This document shows, piece by piece, positions 32,694-45,171 of a stretch of DNA of 64,000 nucleotides. Each line of letters starts with the position of its first letter. Positions within the stretch are counted from its first letter, which is position 1. The stretch spans positions 41,244,333 to 41,308,332 of the forward strand of contig OX419756.1 of assembly GCA_948567375.1 (NCBI GenBank). The letters are read 5' to 3'. A program made the translations under genes and the position numbers. The stretch comes from Lunularia cruciata (taxonomy: Eukaryota > Streptophyta > Marchantiopsida > Lunulariales > Lunulariaceae). The notes beneath the pieces are model-generated. The model ran no database searches. It had not been told where the DNA came from and saw nothing but the letters and a program-made list of their open reading frames with translations.

Positions 32694-33833
32694 AGCCCAA
32701 TGTTGACATACTTGCAATATAACTGGTAAGAACAGGATGTTCCCATGAGGATAAGGTTCACAGTTTGCTAGGAGTGAAGAGAAAGTGTCACTTTGTCACA
32801 AGTTGGCTATTAACACGTATGTTACCTCTTGGGTGGGAAAATTTCCATACTGCAGCACACTACAACAACAAAAAAACCACTCAATCACATTCAATAATGA
32901 GATCTCATTGCACAAGCTTTTGAAGGTGATGATTTAGTCTGTCATGTTGGTCATTGGTCCCAAAGGTTGTTCCCTCATAGTTACCTATACATGCATACCA
33001 CAATGCCAATGAGAGAGTTCTACCTTTCCTGAAAGGCACTCCTCACCGCTATATTGCAAGTTTGCTATATTGAGGTTTTGTTACTTGTGATACTTTATGG
33101 CACTCACAACCATCACAACTCTCAATGTGTCAACTCGGCTCCTTATAACTCCCAAGCTTGATTGCTCTCTTGGACCTTAGCATTTGTGTTCCTACTTTGA
33201 GTTTCTAACCACTACTTGACTCAATGATCACAAAACATACACCATATTCATATTGATACACTCAAGATCTAGGAGGTCCTTTGGCATCATCTCCATAATA
33301 GAGTCAACTTTCCAAACACACAAGTAAAGTGATTGCACATTCACAAGTTTGAATATACAAGTTTGAGATGGAATTCCAACTTGTGCTCATTAAGCCTGTA
33401 TTAAGTGAAGGTTATTCCCCTTATACTCTCCATTACAACAAGATGAGGCACATCCATAGTTGTGTGATGCCACAACCACATAATTGTCTACCTAATTGGT
33501 GGTTATAGATTAAATGTTATGGTGGTGCCACCTATAGGGAGGTGCTTATTGTACACTCTACCAATTCTATGACTCTAGCTACACATCAAGAGAATGGTCC
33601 CAACAATCAAATTTTTACAAAAGAATCAATTTAATGTACCAAGCCTTAATTTCTCAAAGAATTCCTATACATGTTATCATGTAGAGACATCCCATCACGA
33701 TGGAATCTTGAACCCAATGATATTCCAATCACAATAAAGTCCTCAAATCATGATCATGTCATGATGACCACAACTTGATGGTTCAAAACTACAATTACAA
33801 AAGTATTGTCCACCATGATCTACTTCTTTGAAC

Positions 33834-34524
33834 TCTAACACCCATTTGTGCATGTGTGTGGTATTGTGATATTTAGCTTGGTATAATAAGTACTTGAGAG
33901 ATATTATTTATATAGAGATAAAGGATGGTTCTACATTAGTCATGATTAGCTAAAGTTTGTCATAGCTAAGATAGAGGGGACCTTACTTTAGAGGAAGTGG
34001 AAAAGATGAGCACCACTATTTTGGATTCTAGTGTGTTGACTTTATATTATTCCTAGGTGTTTGGATTTGAGGAAAGAGTTGAGAACTCTTGGGTCCACAA
34101 GCCTTTTGTTTTGTATTTTTCTATGGTCCAAAGATAGCCCATGTGAAGGAATCCTTGACTTAGTGGTTGGGTCAAGATAAGATCATATGCTTAATGGAAT
34201 ATGCACATGTGGCTGGATATTCCTTTATATTTTTTGAATTTACTAGACTTTTAGCCCAATAACTTGAGTAACTCTAGTAATTAATACTTTTGGTGCGTAA
34301 TTATTTCATAAGTATATAAACAAGGGGTGAGGAGTTACTCATCATCCTTTCATTTGCAACTATCTCTCTTTCATTGAGTTCCATAGTGAGCAATGTCTTG
34401 AGTCTTGGAGTGTTAGCCTTGGAGAAGTATGATGGAGTTGAAGTTCCTTGCTGTCTTAGTCAATGGTACGCTATCATAATAGCCATCAGAGGTTCATCCT
34501 AAGTGAGAGACAGGCCGGCTCATA
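33834..34524 (+). repeat. 5' LTR of gypsy B
   Basis: Starts TCTAACACCCATTTGTGCAT and ends ACAGGCCGGCTCATA. TATATAAA at 34313-34320 is the likely promoter. Confidence 0.92.
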
Positions 34525-34528
34525 TTTT

Positions 34529-34544
34529 TGGTTCCATTGTCGGG
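34529..34544 (+). promoter_or_regulatory. Primer-binding site of gypsy B
   Basis: TGGTTCCATTGTCGGG, four bases after the LTR. Gypsy C has TGGTTCCGTTGCCGGG at the same place. Confidence 0.75.
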
Positions 34545-34605
34545 ACCTCTCTAGAAGGTAAAATAATGTATTGCATACAATTCTATATTAGATAGAAGGA
34601 CGCTA

Positions 34606-34738
34606 TGAGAGCTCACTTGGAGAGAACTTTAGGGGAAGAGAGAGCTGAACTTATGTTAGAGAATTTGGACCCATTTTTCTACCTTCTAGTTCATTATGAT
34701 GTCTTTGAGGTGATTTTGTACATCTTGTACACTTGAGA
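34606..34738 (+). pseudogene. Leader ORF of gypsy B
   Basis: Reads MRAHLERTLGEERAELMLEN and ends FEVILYILYT, matching the leader ORF of gypsy C. A stop sits just upstream of this ATG, so it is shorter here. Confidence 0.45.
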
Positions 34739-35382
34739 GGATTTGGAGAGATTGTGTGAGGTGGATTGCAAATTTTGGGGATTAAGGTGATTTTGGGCAA
34801 AATCTCAATTTTAGGATCTGAACTTGACATTTCTATATATGATATCTTGGATTATCTTTCAGTTAGCAAAATGGAAATTAGTATGAGAGCTACCATTTGC
34901 ACTAAACTAGAATTTCTGAAAGTTGACACGGTAAACTGTTCCCGCAACTACATGCTCTCTAGAAAATTGTGCAAAATCTACCATTTCTTCAATTTTTAGT
35001 GGATTGTAGTGAAACTTTCCAAGAACATTCAGTGCATTGTATCCTATTAGTTGATACAAAAATTAGACATATATCATTCTTGAGCAGAGAGGTATAAGAT
35101 TTTAAAGTGAGTGGGTGGTTTTCAAACCAAATCTGAAATATGTGTGCTAAATAGAAAGGTGCCTAGGCCACATAACTCAATGAAAAGATCTGAAAATTTT
35201 CAAGGAGTGATTTCCTGGAATTGTGATTAAGTGAGAAAAATTTCAGGGGATTATGACATAATAGTTACGAGATTTAATTGACATTGTTAGGAAGGGTCAA
35301 TTCTGCAGAGTTTAGATCTCATACATGAGGAGTGTGAGAGCAACAAAAAGCATGTTTGAGTGTTTAGACTCATCTTGGGAAA

Positions 35383-35856
35383 ATGGAGGGTCACCAAGAG
35401 TGGAAATTGAGGCTATGAAAGGTTCCCCAAGGGTTTGAGGTGATTATAGGGGTAGATTTGAGAAGAAGAGAGTTTAGAATAGAATTTGAAGAGAGTGTTG
35501 AGAGGATCCAAAAACCCACACCACTTGGAGTGAAGAGTGAGTCTAAGTGCTTTTTATATGGAGAGAAGGGACATAAGGCAAGTTCATATCCATTGAATTT
35601 TGAGAGCAAGATTTTGAGAGAAAGAAGAGGCTTACTTGACTTGGGTTTGCATGTTGTACCTTCTTCACCAAGATTGGGAGGGAGAATATCTAAGACCAAG
35701 GAGTTGTGTGAGGTTTGTGGAGTGGAAGGACTTCCAAAAGTACATGAGTGTAGTGGAGTAAAAGCACTTTTAGAGACTTTGGTGAAAGATCTTGGACAGA
35801 GTCTTAGTACAACTACAAAAATACTACCACCTTCATCAGCTAGTTCTCAAGACTAG
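35383..35856 (+). pseudogene. Zinc-finger ORF upstream of gag, gypsy B copy
   Basis: Collinear with 63050-62577 of gypsy C from MEGHQEWKLRL onward. A stop replaces the residue after KLRL. In the first knuckle Cys59 and Cys69 are both Tyr; the second finger (CEVCGVEGLPKVHEC) is intact. Confidence 0.75.
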
Positions 35857-36093
35857 TGATGAAGATAATTTTTCAACTTATGGATAAATTATCCATGAGG
35901 GTTATATTAATATGCACTCTAAGATTTGATATTGCTATAGAAATCTTGGAGTAACCTGAAACTTTTGTGTTCCCTAGGGTGGATTATTCTCAGATGAAGT
36001 TAGTCATGTATATACTCTATTAGTTATACAGTGAGAGAAAAGAAAAGAGAAAAAGAAAAAGAAATTAAGAAAATAGAAAAATAGTGAGGGGTT

Positions 36094-39000
36094 AAGATGG
36101 GAAACTTCCAGTTTTCTTTGACACGGATGGAGAAGATATGAAGGCCTTTGTGAGAGATTTCAAGAGTGCTTGCATATGAAACAATGAGAGGAGGAAGAAT
36201 GAGTGGGTCTCATTATTACCAAACTTCTTTAAGGATGCAACACTTACATGGTATGAGTCGGAATACCAAAAGAGAGAGAAGAGAGATGGGGAAGAAGAGT
36301 CTTGGGAAAGTTTGACTTCAGCACTCACTGAGAAATTTCTTCCAGATGAAAATTATGAGAGATTAATGAGTGAGGTTACCTTTCTCAAACAAGGAGATGG
36401 AGAGAAAGTGAAAGTCTATATGGAAAGAGTGGAGAAGTTAGAGTCCAGATTTTGCATAGTGTGGAGAAAGGGTGGGGATGATGTGGAGACTACTATGATT
36501 GCCATAGGTGCCATGCTCACCAAGAATTTTGTGAGAGGATTGAGACCACAAATTAGAAGCAAGGTGAGATATGAGATACCTTCTTCCAAGGTTGAAACTA
36601 TCAAGATTGCAATTCGTATGGAGGAGAGTTTGGAAAAAGATGAGAGTGATTTGATGATGAAAGAGATTGTGCATCCTCCTCAAGGTTAAAAGTATGGTGT
36701 AATTTGATACTTTGGTGGCAAGGGTTGCAATAGAAGTAGTAGTTGCTCTAGTTCTTGCACCTCCACCAAAAGATCCACTTCAAACCATCACATAACAACT
36801 TGCAAATCTCAAGATCAATGTGGTGCAACTATGGGAGAAGAGAGAGGTGGATCAGAATGTGGGGAGAGGACCAAGGAGTTATGGAAGTTATACATATAGA
36901 GGAGGCCAACCAACCAAAAAAATTTATGAGAGAAGTTTTGGTTGTGGAGGAAGAGTTCACATCCAAAGGAATTGCCCAAATTCCACTTACCACCGAACAC
37001 CATTGAGCGGACAACTTCTCGTCTTGCATCTCACGATCTTCAAGAGACGGCTTGGCTCACACGGATATACCCACTGCAGTCCTTTAAGTCAATACTCACA
37101 CTCATCAATCGCTCGCTTGCTCAGCTCCTGTTGTCAGTCCGTGTTCATGAGGAAGGAGTTATGAAAGAGCCAATAGAGGAGATAGTGAAGCCCAAGTGGC
37201 TCCTAATCCAAACAAAGGTAAGGGGATAACATCTATCGATATGGTTGAGAGCAAGTATGAGAAAAGAGAGTGCTCAAACTCCAAGAGTTTAATTTGAAGC
37301 TTTTGGCACAATAGAAGAAGAGAGCTTGTTTTGCAGAAGATGTGTACTCTTCTCAAGGATTTACTCCTAGACAAGATACTCTTATGCCTACTAGGAGCAC
37401 TTGCACAAGCACTTCAATACCATCAACAATAAAGACTCCAAGGAAGAAGTTGGGGATGGAGGACTTCTAGATCTCAAAGCAACAATGGAACTATAATGTC
37501 TTGGAAGATGTTGGTAGTCACAAGGCTAACATCATAGTAGGCCAATTGATTGCTTTGAGTCTTACTTTGAGAAATGAGCTTAGAGGTGAATTGAGTTCTA
37601 CAAGGAGCAAGAAGAAGAAGAAAGTAAAAGCTCTAGTATCAATGGGGGTGGTAATTGCCAAGCCAACACCATGGGAGGCTTGTGAATATGGCTCCAAGAT
37701 TGATGTGAGAGTGAATGGTCAAAACATCAAGGATGCATTGGTTGATGGAGGATAAGCAATGAATGCCATGTCAAAAAGGTTGATGGAGAAGTTGGATATG
37801 ATACCCTCAAGACCTTCAACATTTGTGGTGAGCATGGCAAACAAACAACAAGTTTGACCAGTAGGGGTGATGGACAAGGTGAGAGTTTCAGTTATGAGAG
37901 TTCAAAATCTCATGACTTTCCAAGTCTTGAAGGATTCAAGCTATGACTTACTTCTTGGAAGGCTATGGTTGAAAGTAACACGCACAACTGATTGATGGCA
38001 CAAAGGGTACTTGAGGATTGGGCCATCAAACCATAAAGTCATAGTTCCTGTGACTAACACCACCAACACTTCACATTCAGATACACCATCTTTTGATTAT
38101 TGGGAATTAGATTCTGAAGAAGGAGCTTCAAGTGTAGACACAAGCATGGAGAAGGAGACTTCTACGGAGGAGGATGAATTTGAATCGGATTCAGATGTGT
38201 ATCCCTTGTGTGCTATGGATTTTTCACCTAAGTTAGAGGTTTTGAAGGACCCAGATAAATCACCATTGACACTTGAGGAGGCAGAGAGAAGGTTAGCTAC
38301 CCTCAAGTATGGCCCAAAAGCTACCAAGGAAGAGAAGGTGAGATTTGAGAAGATTTTTTGCAAATTCATCTATGTGTTTGCTTTCAATTACAAGGATTTG
38401 AAGGAAGTCACCTTGGAGGAGCTCAAGATAGAGGTGGAGTCACGTGCAAGACCAAACCACCAAAAGTTACATCATATTAGCCCACCAATATCTTTGGTTG
38501 TGAAGGAGGATATTGATAAGCTCAAGGAGGCCGGATTTATCTTTGAGGTGGAGAATTCAGAATGGGTGTCTCTAATTGTCCTTATGAAGAAAAAGAATGG
38601 CAAGCTTTGGACATGTGTGGATTACCAAGAAGCTCAATTTTTTTACCAAGAAGGACTACTACCCATTGCAATTCATTAATGAGATCTTGGAGGAGGTTGT
38701 AGGTCATGAGAGGTAATATTTTTGAGATGGTTATAGTGGATATAACCAAATCAAGATTGCACTAGAGCATCAACAACTCACCACATTCATCACACCTTGG
38801 GGAACTTTTGCTTTCAAAGTCATGCCCTTTGGGCTTTGCAATGCTCTAGCCACATTCCAATGGTTCATGAACAAGGTATTTGAACCTTTGATTGAGAAAT
38901 TTGTGAGAGACTTCATTGATAACTTTGGGGTCTATGGGAGCAAGGAGGAGGAATTTGAGCACCTAATCAAGGCTTGCAATGCTTGGATGAGGCAAATGCA

Positions 39001-41058
39001 TCACTCAACCCAGAGAAGTGCATTTTTGGATGTGAAGAAGGTCTACTTTTAGGGCACATCATCTCCAAGGATGGAACAACAGTTGATCCTAAGAAGGGGA
39101 GGAAAATCTCAGACCTTCCATTCCTTTCAAGCTTGACAAAGTTACGCCAATTCTTGGAGATATTTGGGTACTATAGGAGGTTCATCTTCTCATTTTCCAA
39201 TAAGGCTTATGCATTGACTATCTACATGAAGAAGGGTGTAGATTACATGGTGATTTTGGAGGACAAAGAGACTCTCAAAGCTTTTGAGGAGCTCAAGCAA
39301 TCCCTTGTTGTAGCTCCAATTCTTGCTAAACCTGATTGGAGTAAGCCTTTCATCCTCTACACTAATGCTTCTAATGTTGCTATAGGATGCACAATTAGTC
39401 AATTAGACCAAGATTGGGCATGACCATCCAATAGCTTATGCTAGTAGGAAAATGGTTTCAGTAAATAAGAACTACTCTGTCATGAAGAGAGAAGGGTTGG
39501 TAGTGATCTTTGGTCTCAAGAAGTTAAAACACTACTTGATTGGAGGGAAAGCCACCATTGTCATGGATCACAAGGCTTTGAAGTACATCTTCAACAAGCC
39601 TAATGTTGAAGGGAGACTAGCAAGGTCGATGATACTCTTATTTGAGTATGACTACACCATTGAGGATAGGCCAAGAAAGAAATATGCAAATGTTAATTTG
39701 TTATCTAGAGCGTATGATCATGATGGAGATGAGCCAATGGATGATTCCTTCCCAGATGAGGAGCTCATGACAATCTCAATCACTCAAGAGGTTGCAATAG
39801 AGTACAAGGAGATTGTGGATTTTGTGACAAGAGGTAACTATCCAAAAGGGATGCATGCTAGGGAGAGGAAGGCCTTTGAAGCAAGATCTAGACCTTACAA
39901 AATGGTGGAGGATATTATTTTTCACCAAGGAGAAGATGGTCTACTTTGAAGATTAGTGGGTAAGGAAGAGTCTATCCTTCTTATAAAGGAGTTTCATGAA
40001 GGTTTAGTGTGAGGAGTACACTTTGCAAGAAAGGTGACTGCTTTCAAGATTTTAGATGCAGACTACCATTGGAGAGGGATTTCCAAGGATTGTCTTGATT
40101 ATTGCAAAACTTGTCATGTTTGTGAAGCTTTTGCTAGAAAGTCTACATCCACTCTACCACTTAAATCAATTCCATTGCTAGGACCTTTTGAGAAGTGGTG
40201 AACTGATTTTGTAGGTCCTCTCAATAGAACCCCAAGGAACAATTGATGTATTGTGGTAGTTATTGATTATCTTACCCAGTGAGATAGACTATAGAGGGAC
40301 AAGAATGAAGATGAAGTTGGTAAATTTCTTTATGAATGCATTATCACTAGGTTTGGATGCCCTTTGGAGTTGATTTTTTATAGAGGAAAAGAGTTTACAA
40401 TAAGTATTACTACAACCATGCTATGACATTTCTCTATCACACATAGAATAACTACATCCTATAAGCCAAATTCCAATGGCTTGGCTGAGAGAACCAATCA
40501 CACCATGTGCATGATGCTGGCCAAAGATGCAGAAATGGAGGGGGCTAAACATCATTGGGCCAAGAGGATTCATGCAGTTTTATGGGAGTATAGGACAACC
40601 ATGAAGACTTCCATTGGGTATTCTCCATTTCAATTGGTATATGATATTGATTCTACCTTACCTATTCACTTTGATCTTCCTACCTTCCAAAGCATTCATA
40701 GGAGATTGAAGAAAGCACAAGGAGGTGATACAAAGAAGTCAACAAAGGAACAACTCATGGAGTTGGAAGAGGTAAGAGCAGCTGCTATTGTTTGAGTGGA
40801 GCAAGCCCAAAGGAAACAAAAGGAGAGCTATGACAAGAGTCAAGGCAAGAAGAAGGTGGAGCCTTTCAAAGAAGGTGATTGGGTAATGTTGTTTGATTCT
40901 ATTTGATTCAAGAGAGTGCAAAAGAAATTTTTGCCTAAGTACTTTGGACCTTTCATAGTGGAGAAGGTGTGGGGCAATTACATATATGATTTCATGGAGT
41001 CCTGAGGAAGACACTTTGATAGGATTAACCATGATAAGTTAAAAATGTATCATATATA
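36094..41058 (+). pseudogene. Gypsy B gag-pol relic
   Basis: The start codon at 36094 is kept, but the frame is lost within 15 codons. Gag continues at 36312-36689. The zinc knuckle near 36931 reads SFGCGGRVHIQRNC, with the first Cys replaced. A 155-bp insertion follows. Protease reads ALVDGG-stop near 37735-37755. Reverse transcriptase (38480-39080) has FIDN for FIDD. RNase H has TNAS for TDAS near 39361. Integrase (40000-40800) keeps YKPNSNGLAERTN near 40462-40500 but has stops before and between the catalytic residues. The tail ends like gypsy C near 41058. Confidence 0.9.
36991..37145. repeat. 155-bp foreign insertion in gypsy B gag
   Basis: Gypsy C runs straight from TTCCACTTAC into CATGGAGGAAGG, whereas gypsy B has 155 bp between these points. 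The inserted stretch starts CACCGAACACC, ends CAGTCCGTGTT, has a different base composition from its surroundings, and matches nothing else in the window. Confidence 0.75.
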
Positions 41059-41110
41059 GTAGAGAGACCTTCAATTTGAGGACAAAGTGCAAACTTAGTC
41101 CGGGGGTAAA

Positions 41111-41801
41111 TGTGACATCCATTTGTGCATGTGTGTGGTATGGTGATATTTAGCTTGGTATTAAAAGTACTTGAGAGATATTATTTCTATAGAGATAAAG
41201 GATGGTTCTACATTAGTCATAATTAGCTAAAGTTAGTCATAGCTAAGATAGAAGGGACCTTACTTTAGAGGAAGTGGAAAAGATGAGCACCACTATTTTG
41301 GATTCTAGTGTGTTTACTTGATATTATTCCTAGATGTTTGACTTTGAGGAAAGAGTTGAGAACTCTTGGGCCCGCAAGCCTTTTTGTTTTGGATTCTTTT
41401 GTAGTCCAAAGATAGCCCATGTGAAGAAATCCTTGACTTATTGGTTGGGTCAAGATAAGATCACATGCTTAGTGGAATATGCCCATGTGGATGGATATTC
41501 CTTTATACTTTTTGACTTTACTTGATTTTTAGCCTAGTAACTTGAGTTACTCTAGTAATTAATAATTTTGGTGCGTAACTATCTCACAAGTATATAAATA
41601 GGGGATGAGAAGGTACTCATCATTCTTTCATTTGCAACTATCTCTCTTTCATTGAGTTCTCTAGTGAGCAATGTCTTGAGTCTTGGAGTGTTAGCCTTGG
41701 AAGAGTATGATGGAGTGGAGTTCCTTGCTGTCTTAGTAGATGGTGCGCTACCATAATAGCCATCAGAGGTTCATCCTGAGTGAGAGACAGGCCGGCTCAT
41801 A
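41111..41801 (+). repeat. 3' LTR of gypsy B
   Basis: Starts TGTGACATCCATTTGTGCAT after the purine-rich CCGGGGGTAAA and ends CAGGCCGGCTCATA. Same length as the 5' LTR, with scattered substitutions. Confidence 0.92.
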
Positions 41802-42079
41802 GAACCTCCTTCTCCTTTATACCTCCAAATCAACTCCTCAATGTGTTTGTTGTACTCTTCCAATTTGTGGTGGATATTGCCAAAGATGCTCTTGAACATG
41901 GCATCACCATGCTTGCGCAACTTCTCTACCAGCTTGGTTAACTATTTACTGGATTAGGTCTTGGCTTTTAAGGCATGTATTTTTTATTTCATCTTCCTCA
42001 GCTTAGCTGGGTGAGCTTGGGTCATAATAGCCAATTCCACTTGGGTCTTCAATCTATCAGAATTGTCTTCCACAACTGA

Positions 42080-42136
42080 CCCAAGCACTTTTTGCCAATG
42101 TTGAATCAGACCCAAGCACTTTTTGCCAGTGCTCCT
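42080..42136. repeat. Short tandem duplication
   Basis: GACCCAAGCACTTTTTGCCA occurs twice about 28 bp apart, within the degenerate coiled-coil part of the 32694-42922 insert. Confidence 0.85.
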
Positions 42137-42922
42137 CCTTCCATGAAAACATGTTTCCTCTCAAGTCAGAGAAGTTAGTGTGTTCTTCTTCTCCTTGATT
42201 TCCACTACCATTGGGAGGTATGTGAAATCCAAAATCCACTGTAGAAAGTGAAAATGTGTCAAATTTAGGTACTTGGCATAGCAGTAGAGTGCCCACTTCT
42301 CTACTCCTAGTGACCAGATTAAGACACCACACTTCTTCTTTGGGAGAGACATCATGATAGAATAGTGCAACTTGAATACAATCCTCACTTTGTGCTCAAT
42401 CCTTGTAATCCGCTCTTGCAATTTTTCAAATTGCTCAAAGGCTCTATGCTCTTCTCACTCTAAGCACAACTTCAAATGCTCCAAGAATGATTAGAGTGTC
42501 AAGACAATTTGATCAACTTTACCTCCTCATGAGGCACTGCATTTATACATTTCAATCTATCCATTTGAGATTTTGTGAGGCATTTCTGGTGAAGCATCAT
42601 GGTCTATGCATATGTAAAGTGGCACTAGGACTGATGGAGACCAAAACTTATTCTTCATCCTACATGTCAGTTCCTTGTTAAATAGGAAGCTGAAGCATTA
42701 TGTGCTGACGGTGACTCCCAATATATTGTGTTTGTGGTACCTTTGTTCAAACATATGCTCCCCTCTCCTTTGTGACTCTTTAGGAGCTTTGTGGCAAATG
42801 AGGTATAAACCATAATTTATATCTTCAAGCATCATCCTACTCAACATGATGCGCTTATTTGGGTAAAACAATGAAGAAAGCAAAAAATCTGCCCAAGGGA
42901 ACATCAGGTGGGCTGTGACATG

Positions 42923-45000
42923 CCGTTTGGAATAGCTCAAGAAGGAGAAATTTTTTGCAGATAGGTAGCAGTGTGAATTTTCTTGCCCCAATAGCCATGA
43001 GAGAGGCCAACATATGTAAGCATTTCTACAACACATTCAAGAAGGGATGTTCTTCCGCTCTGCAACACTATTTTGTTCAGGATTATTGGGGTTTGTGAAT
43101 TGTCATTGAATCCCATGGTGACTACAATGTGTTGTAAATTCACCAGATTTGTAGTCCAATGCATTGTCAGATTACAAGGTTTGGATTTTCTTCCCAAGCT
43201 GGTTCTCAACAAGTGCTTGATACTCATTGAACTTGGCAACTGCTGCAGATTTTCTAGAGATCAAATACAAGTAAGTGTATCTTGAATGATCATTGATGAA
43301 TGTAATGAAATATTTGTGCTCAGAGAAAGTATTAGTTCTCAATGGGCTATAAATGTATGTATGGATGGCATCAAGAAGATCTTTGGCACGGTTGGCATTG
43401 TTCTTGGGAAATGGTTCATGTGAAGATTTTGCCTGAGTGCATGCAAAACAGAAAGGCAAACTCTGGAGAGAACATGGATGCAATCAAAGTATGTGAGACT
43501 TTGCTTGTACTTGTTGCATCCAAGACAAGCTGATGTGCCAGTTTCAGTTGCATTAATAAAGCTTGAGAGTCCTTCTGAGTAGTGATCAATTGAGAGGTTC
43601 CATGAGAGGAGGTTGATGAGTGAGACTCTTTTGGCAGGACAGTAGAGGTAGATGTTCTAGAGGTAAGTGCCCTCAAGGTGTTCTCATGATTGAGGATGTC
43701 ACATTTTGATGAAATGCCAAGCTTGAACAAGAGAGTGCTGCATGCTGCTTCAGCTATGATGTTTCTTGATGTGGTTTTCCTCACACATGCTTTGGGATGT
43801 ATGACAAAGTTACCTGATTGGTATGAGTGGAACACCAAGAATAAATTTTTCTTCGATGCATGAACATAAAGAACATCCGTTAGGATGGTCTTCTGTCCAT
43901 CGATTAAAATGATTTGAACATCACCAGCACCTTTGATTGAGCATTCCTTTGATTGAGCATTGACTGTCATCACCCAAGTAAATACTTTAGTTCACCCCCC
44001 AATTGGTTTGTATTTAACAAAAGTTTGAATGTCGTATGACATATGTTGGGTAGCATCGGTATCAGCATACCAATTATTATAGACTTGTATAGAGTAAGGG
44101 CTAACGCTGTCATTGTTAGAAATAGTAGTTGAGCTGTCCAGAGGACTCTTTGAGCTTGTTGTCGGATAGTAGCTTTTGGTAATCTTGTGCAGAACGGCCT
44201 CTTTTCTGGCAGTAGATGCAATGTTGTGGTTTCTTTGGAAAGAAAATTTTGGAAGTTGAGCTTTTTTCTACAGTGGGTTGGTAGTTCTCCCTTCTCTTGA
44301 ATTGGCCCGATCTTTCTGGAGGTCTTTGATTCACCAATAGTGCAGACAATTCTTTTGATGTCTCTTCTTCTCAAAGGTGCACCTCCTCCAAAAGGAGATT
44401 AGATATCATAATCTTGGTTGATATCTGTGTTTGGGATCTCATGAATGTGCTATATACATCTGGCAGACTTCAAAGAAGACATGTATATGCCTCTCCTTCA
44501 GATATTGGTTGACCAATTGCATTTGATAGATCCGAAATTTGATGGATGTTGTTGATGTGTCTTGCCACATTTTCTCCATTCTTCATTCTCAATGTGTGCA
44601 GACCATCTCAAATGTGGATCTGTGCTGCAATGTCAGCTGAGGATATATACCATTGAGTTCTGCCCAAGCTTCGGCTGTACTCTGGATCCCGCATATAATC
44701 CCCAGTGATTGTCCTCAGTCAAGTTATTTAGAATGGTAAGGGCATGGTTCTTTTTATCATCCCATGCAACTTTGCTGTCAGGTCCTGTCACGGGAAGAGG
44801 GAAGAGGGTTCATGGGTCTGCCTGGTCTTGCAGGTGGAGTGATGGGTAGTTCTTCAACACCAGTGATCAAATCGGAAAGCTTCTCCATTCTGAATATCAA
44901 TTTGATCTTATTTTTCCATGCATAGAAGAATTGACCGGTAAACTTAGACAGATCAATGTTGTAGCAAGATTGACCGGTCCATGATGTTGCCATTCTGTGC
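42923..45000 (-). pseudogene. Copia-A gag, protease and integrase core
   Basis: Gag N-terminus at 44993-44778 (NIDLSKFTGQFFYAWKNKIK). The gag zinc knuckle near 44230-44180 reads CIYCQKRGRSAQDY, with the last Cys lost. The protease site near 44075-44040 reads WYADTDATQHMS (DSGA expected, DTDA found). GAG-pre-integrase and integrase core run 43973-42940: FCMHSGKIF-type and FACTQAKSSHEPFPK motifs, HKYFITFINDHSRYTYLYLI, and YWGKKIHTATYL. The frame ends at AIPNGM where the 32694-42922 insert begins. Confidence 0.85.
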
Positions 45001-45159
45001 AGCTTTGACCCTTTTTGTGCTCAGATCTTCTTTGCAGCTAGCTCTGGTTCTTTTGGGCATGACTCTTCAGTGTAGCGGTGCGTGAATCTTCATTGTAACT
45101 CTGGCTCTCCTGTGCGACTCTAGCTCTTCTGTGCAAGGTTGCCTTGGACCTATGATATC

Positions 45160-45171
45160 GCTCTGTTACCA
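45160..45171 (-). promoter_or_regulatory. Primer-binding site of Copia-A
   Basis: The minus strand reads TGGTAACAGAGC next to the LTR, one mismatch from the iMet-type TGGTATCAGAGC. Confidence 0.82.

Larger units (their letters stand above)
33834..41801 (+). mobile_element. Gypsy B: decayed Ty3/gypsy relative of gypsy C
   Basis: 691-bp LTRs (33834-34524 and 41111-41801) flank an internal region collinear with gypsy C: leader ORF, zinc-finger ORF, gag, protease, reverse transcriptase, RNase H, integrase. A 4-bp GAAC occurs just outside each end (33830-33833, 41802-41805), probably the remnant of the duplication. Stops, frameshifts and a ~155-bp foreign insertion (36991-37145) inactivate it. 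Confidence 0.92.
32694..42922 (-). mobile_element. LTR-like insertion with inverted ends in Copia-A, split by gypsy B
   Basis: The left end TGTGACAGCCCA and the right end (inverted) TGTCACAGCCCA match at 11 of 12 bases and sit exactly where Copia-A integrase is broken. Without gypsy B the insert is about 2.26 kb. The ends TG...CA and possible 5-bp duplications (TGCTA left, TGCCG right, decayed) suit a solo LTR. I see no internal direct repeat that would make it a two-LTR element, and no transposase. The right part (42480-41802) reads as degenerate charged coiled-coil coding on the minus strand, reminiscent of the GL LTR. A DNA transposon relic is the alternative. Confidence 0.6.

Noticed and set aside
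33834-41801. Treating gypsy B and gypsy C LTR similarity as a single element spanning 33.8-64 kb
   Set aside because: They are on opposite strands, each has its own primer-binding site and polypurine tract, and B's own LTR pair is complete.
42698-43036. Reading the whole 112-codon minus-strand frame as copia integrase C-terminus
   Set aside because: The true integrase continuation is at 32693-32417. Only the part above 42922 is copia; the rest is the inserted element.
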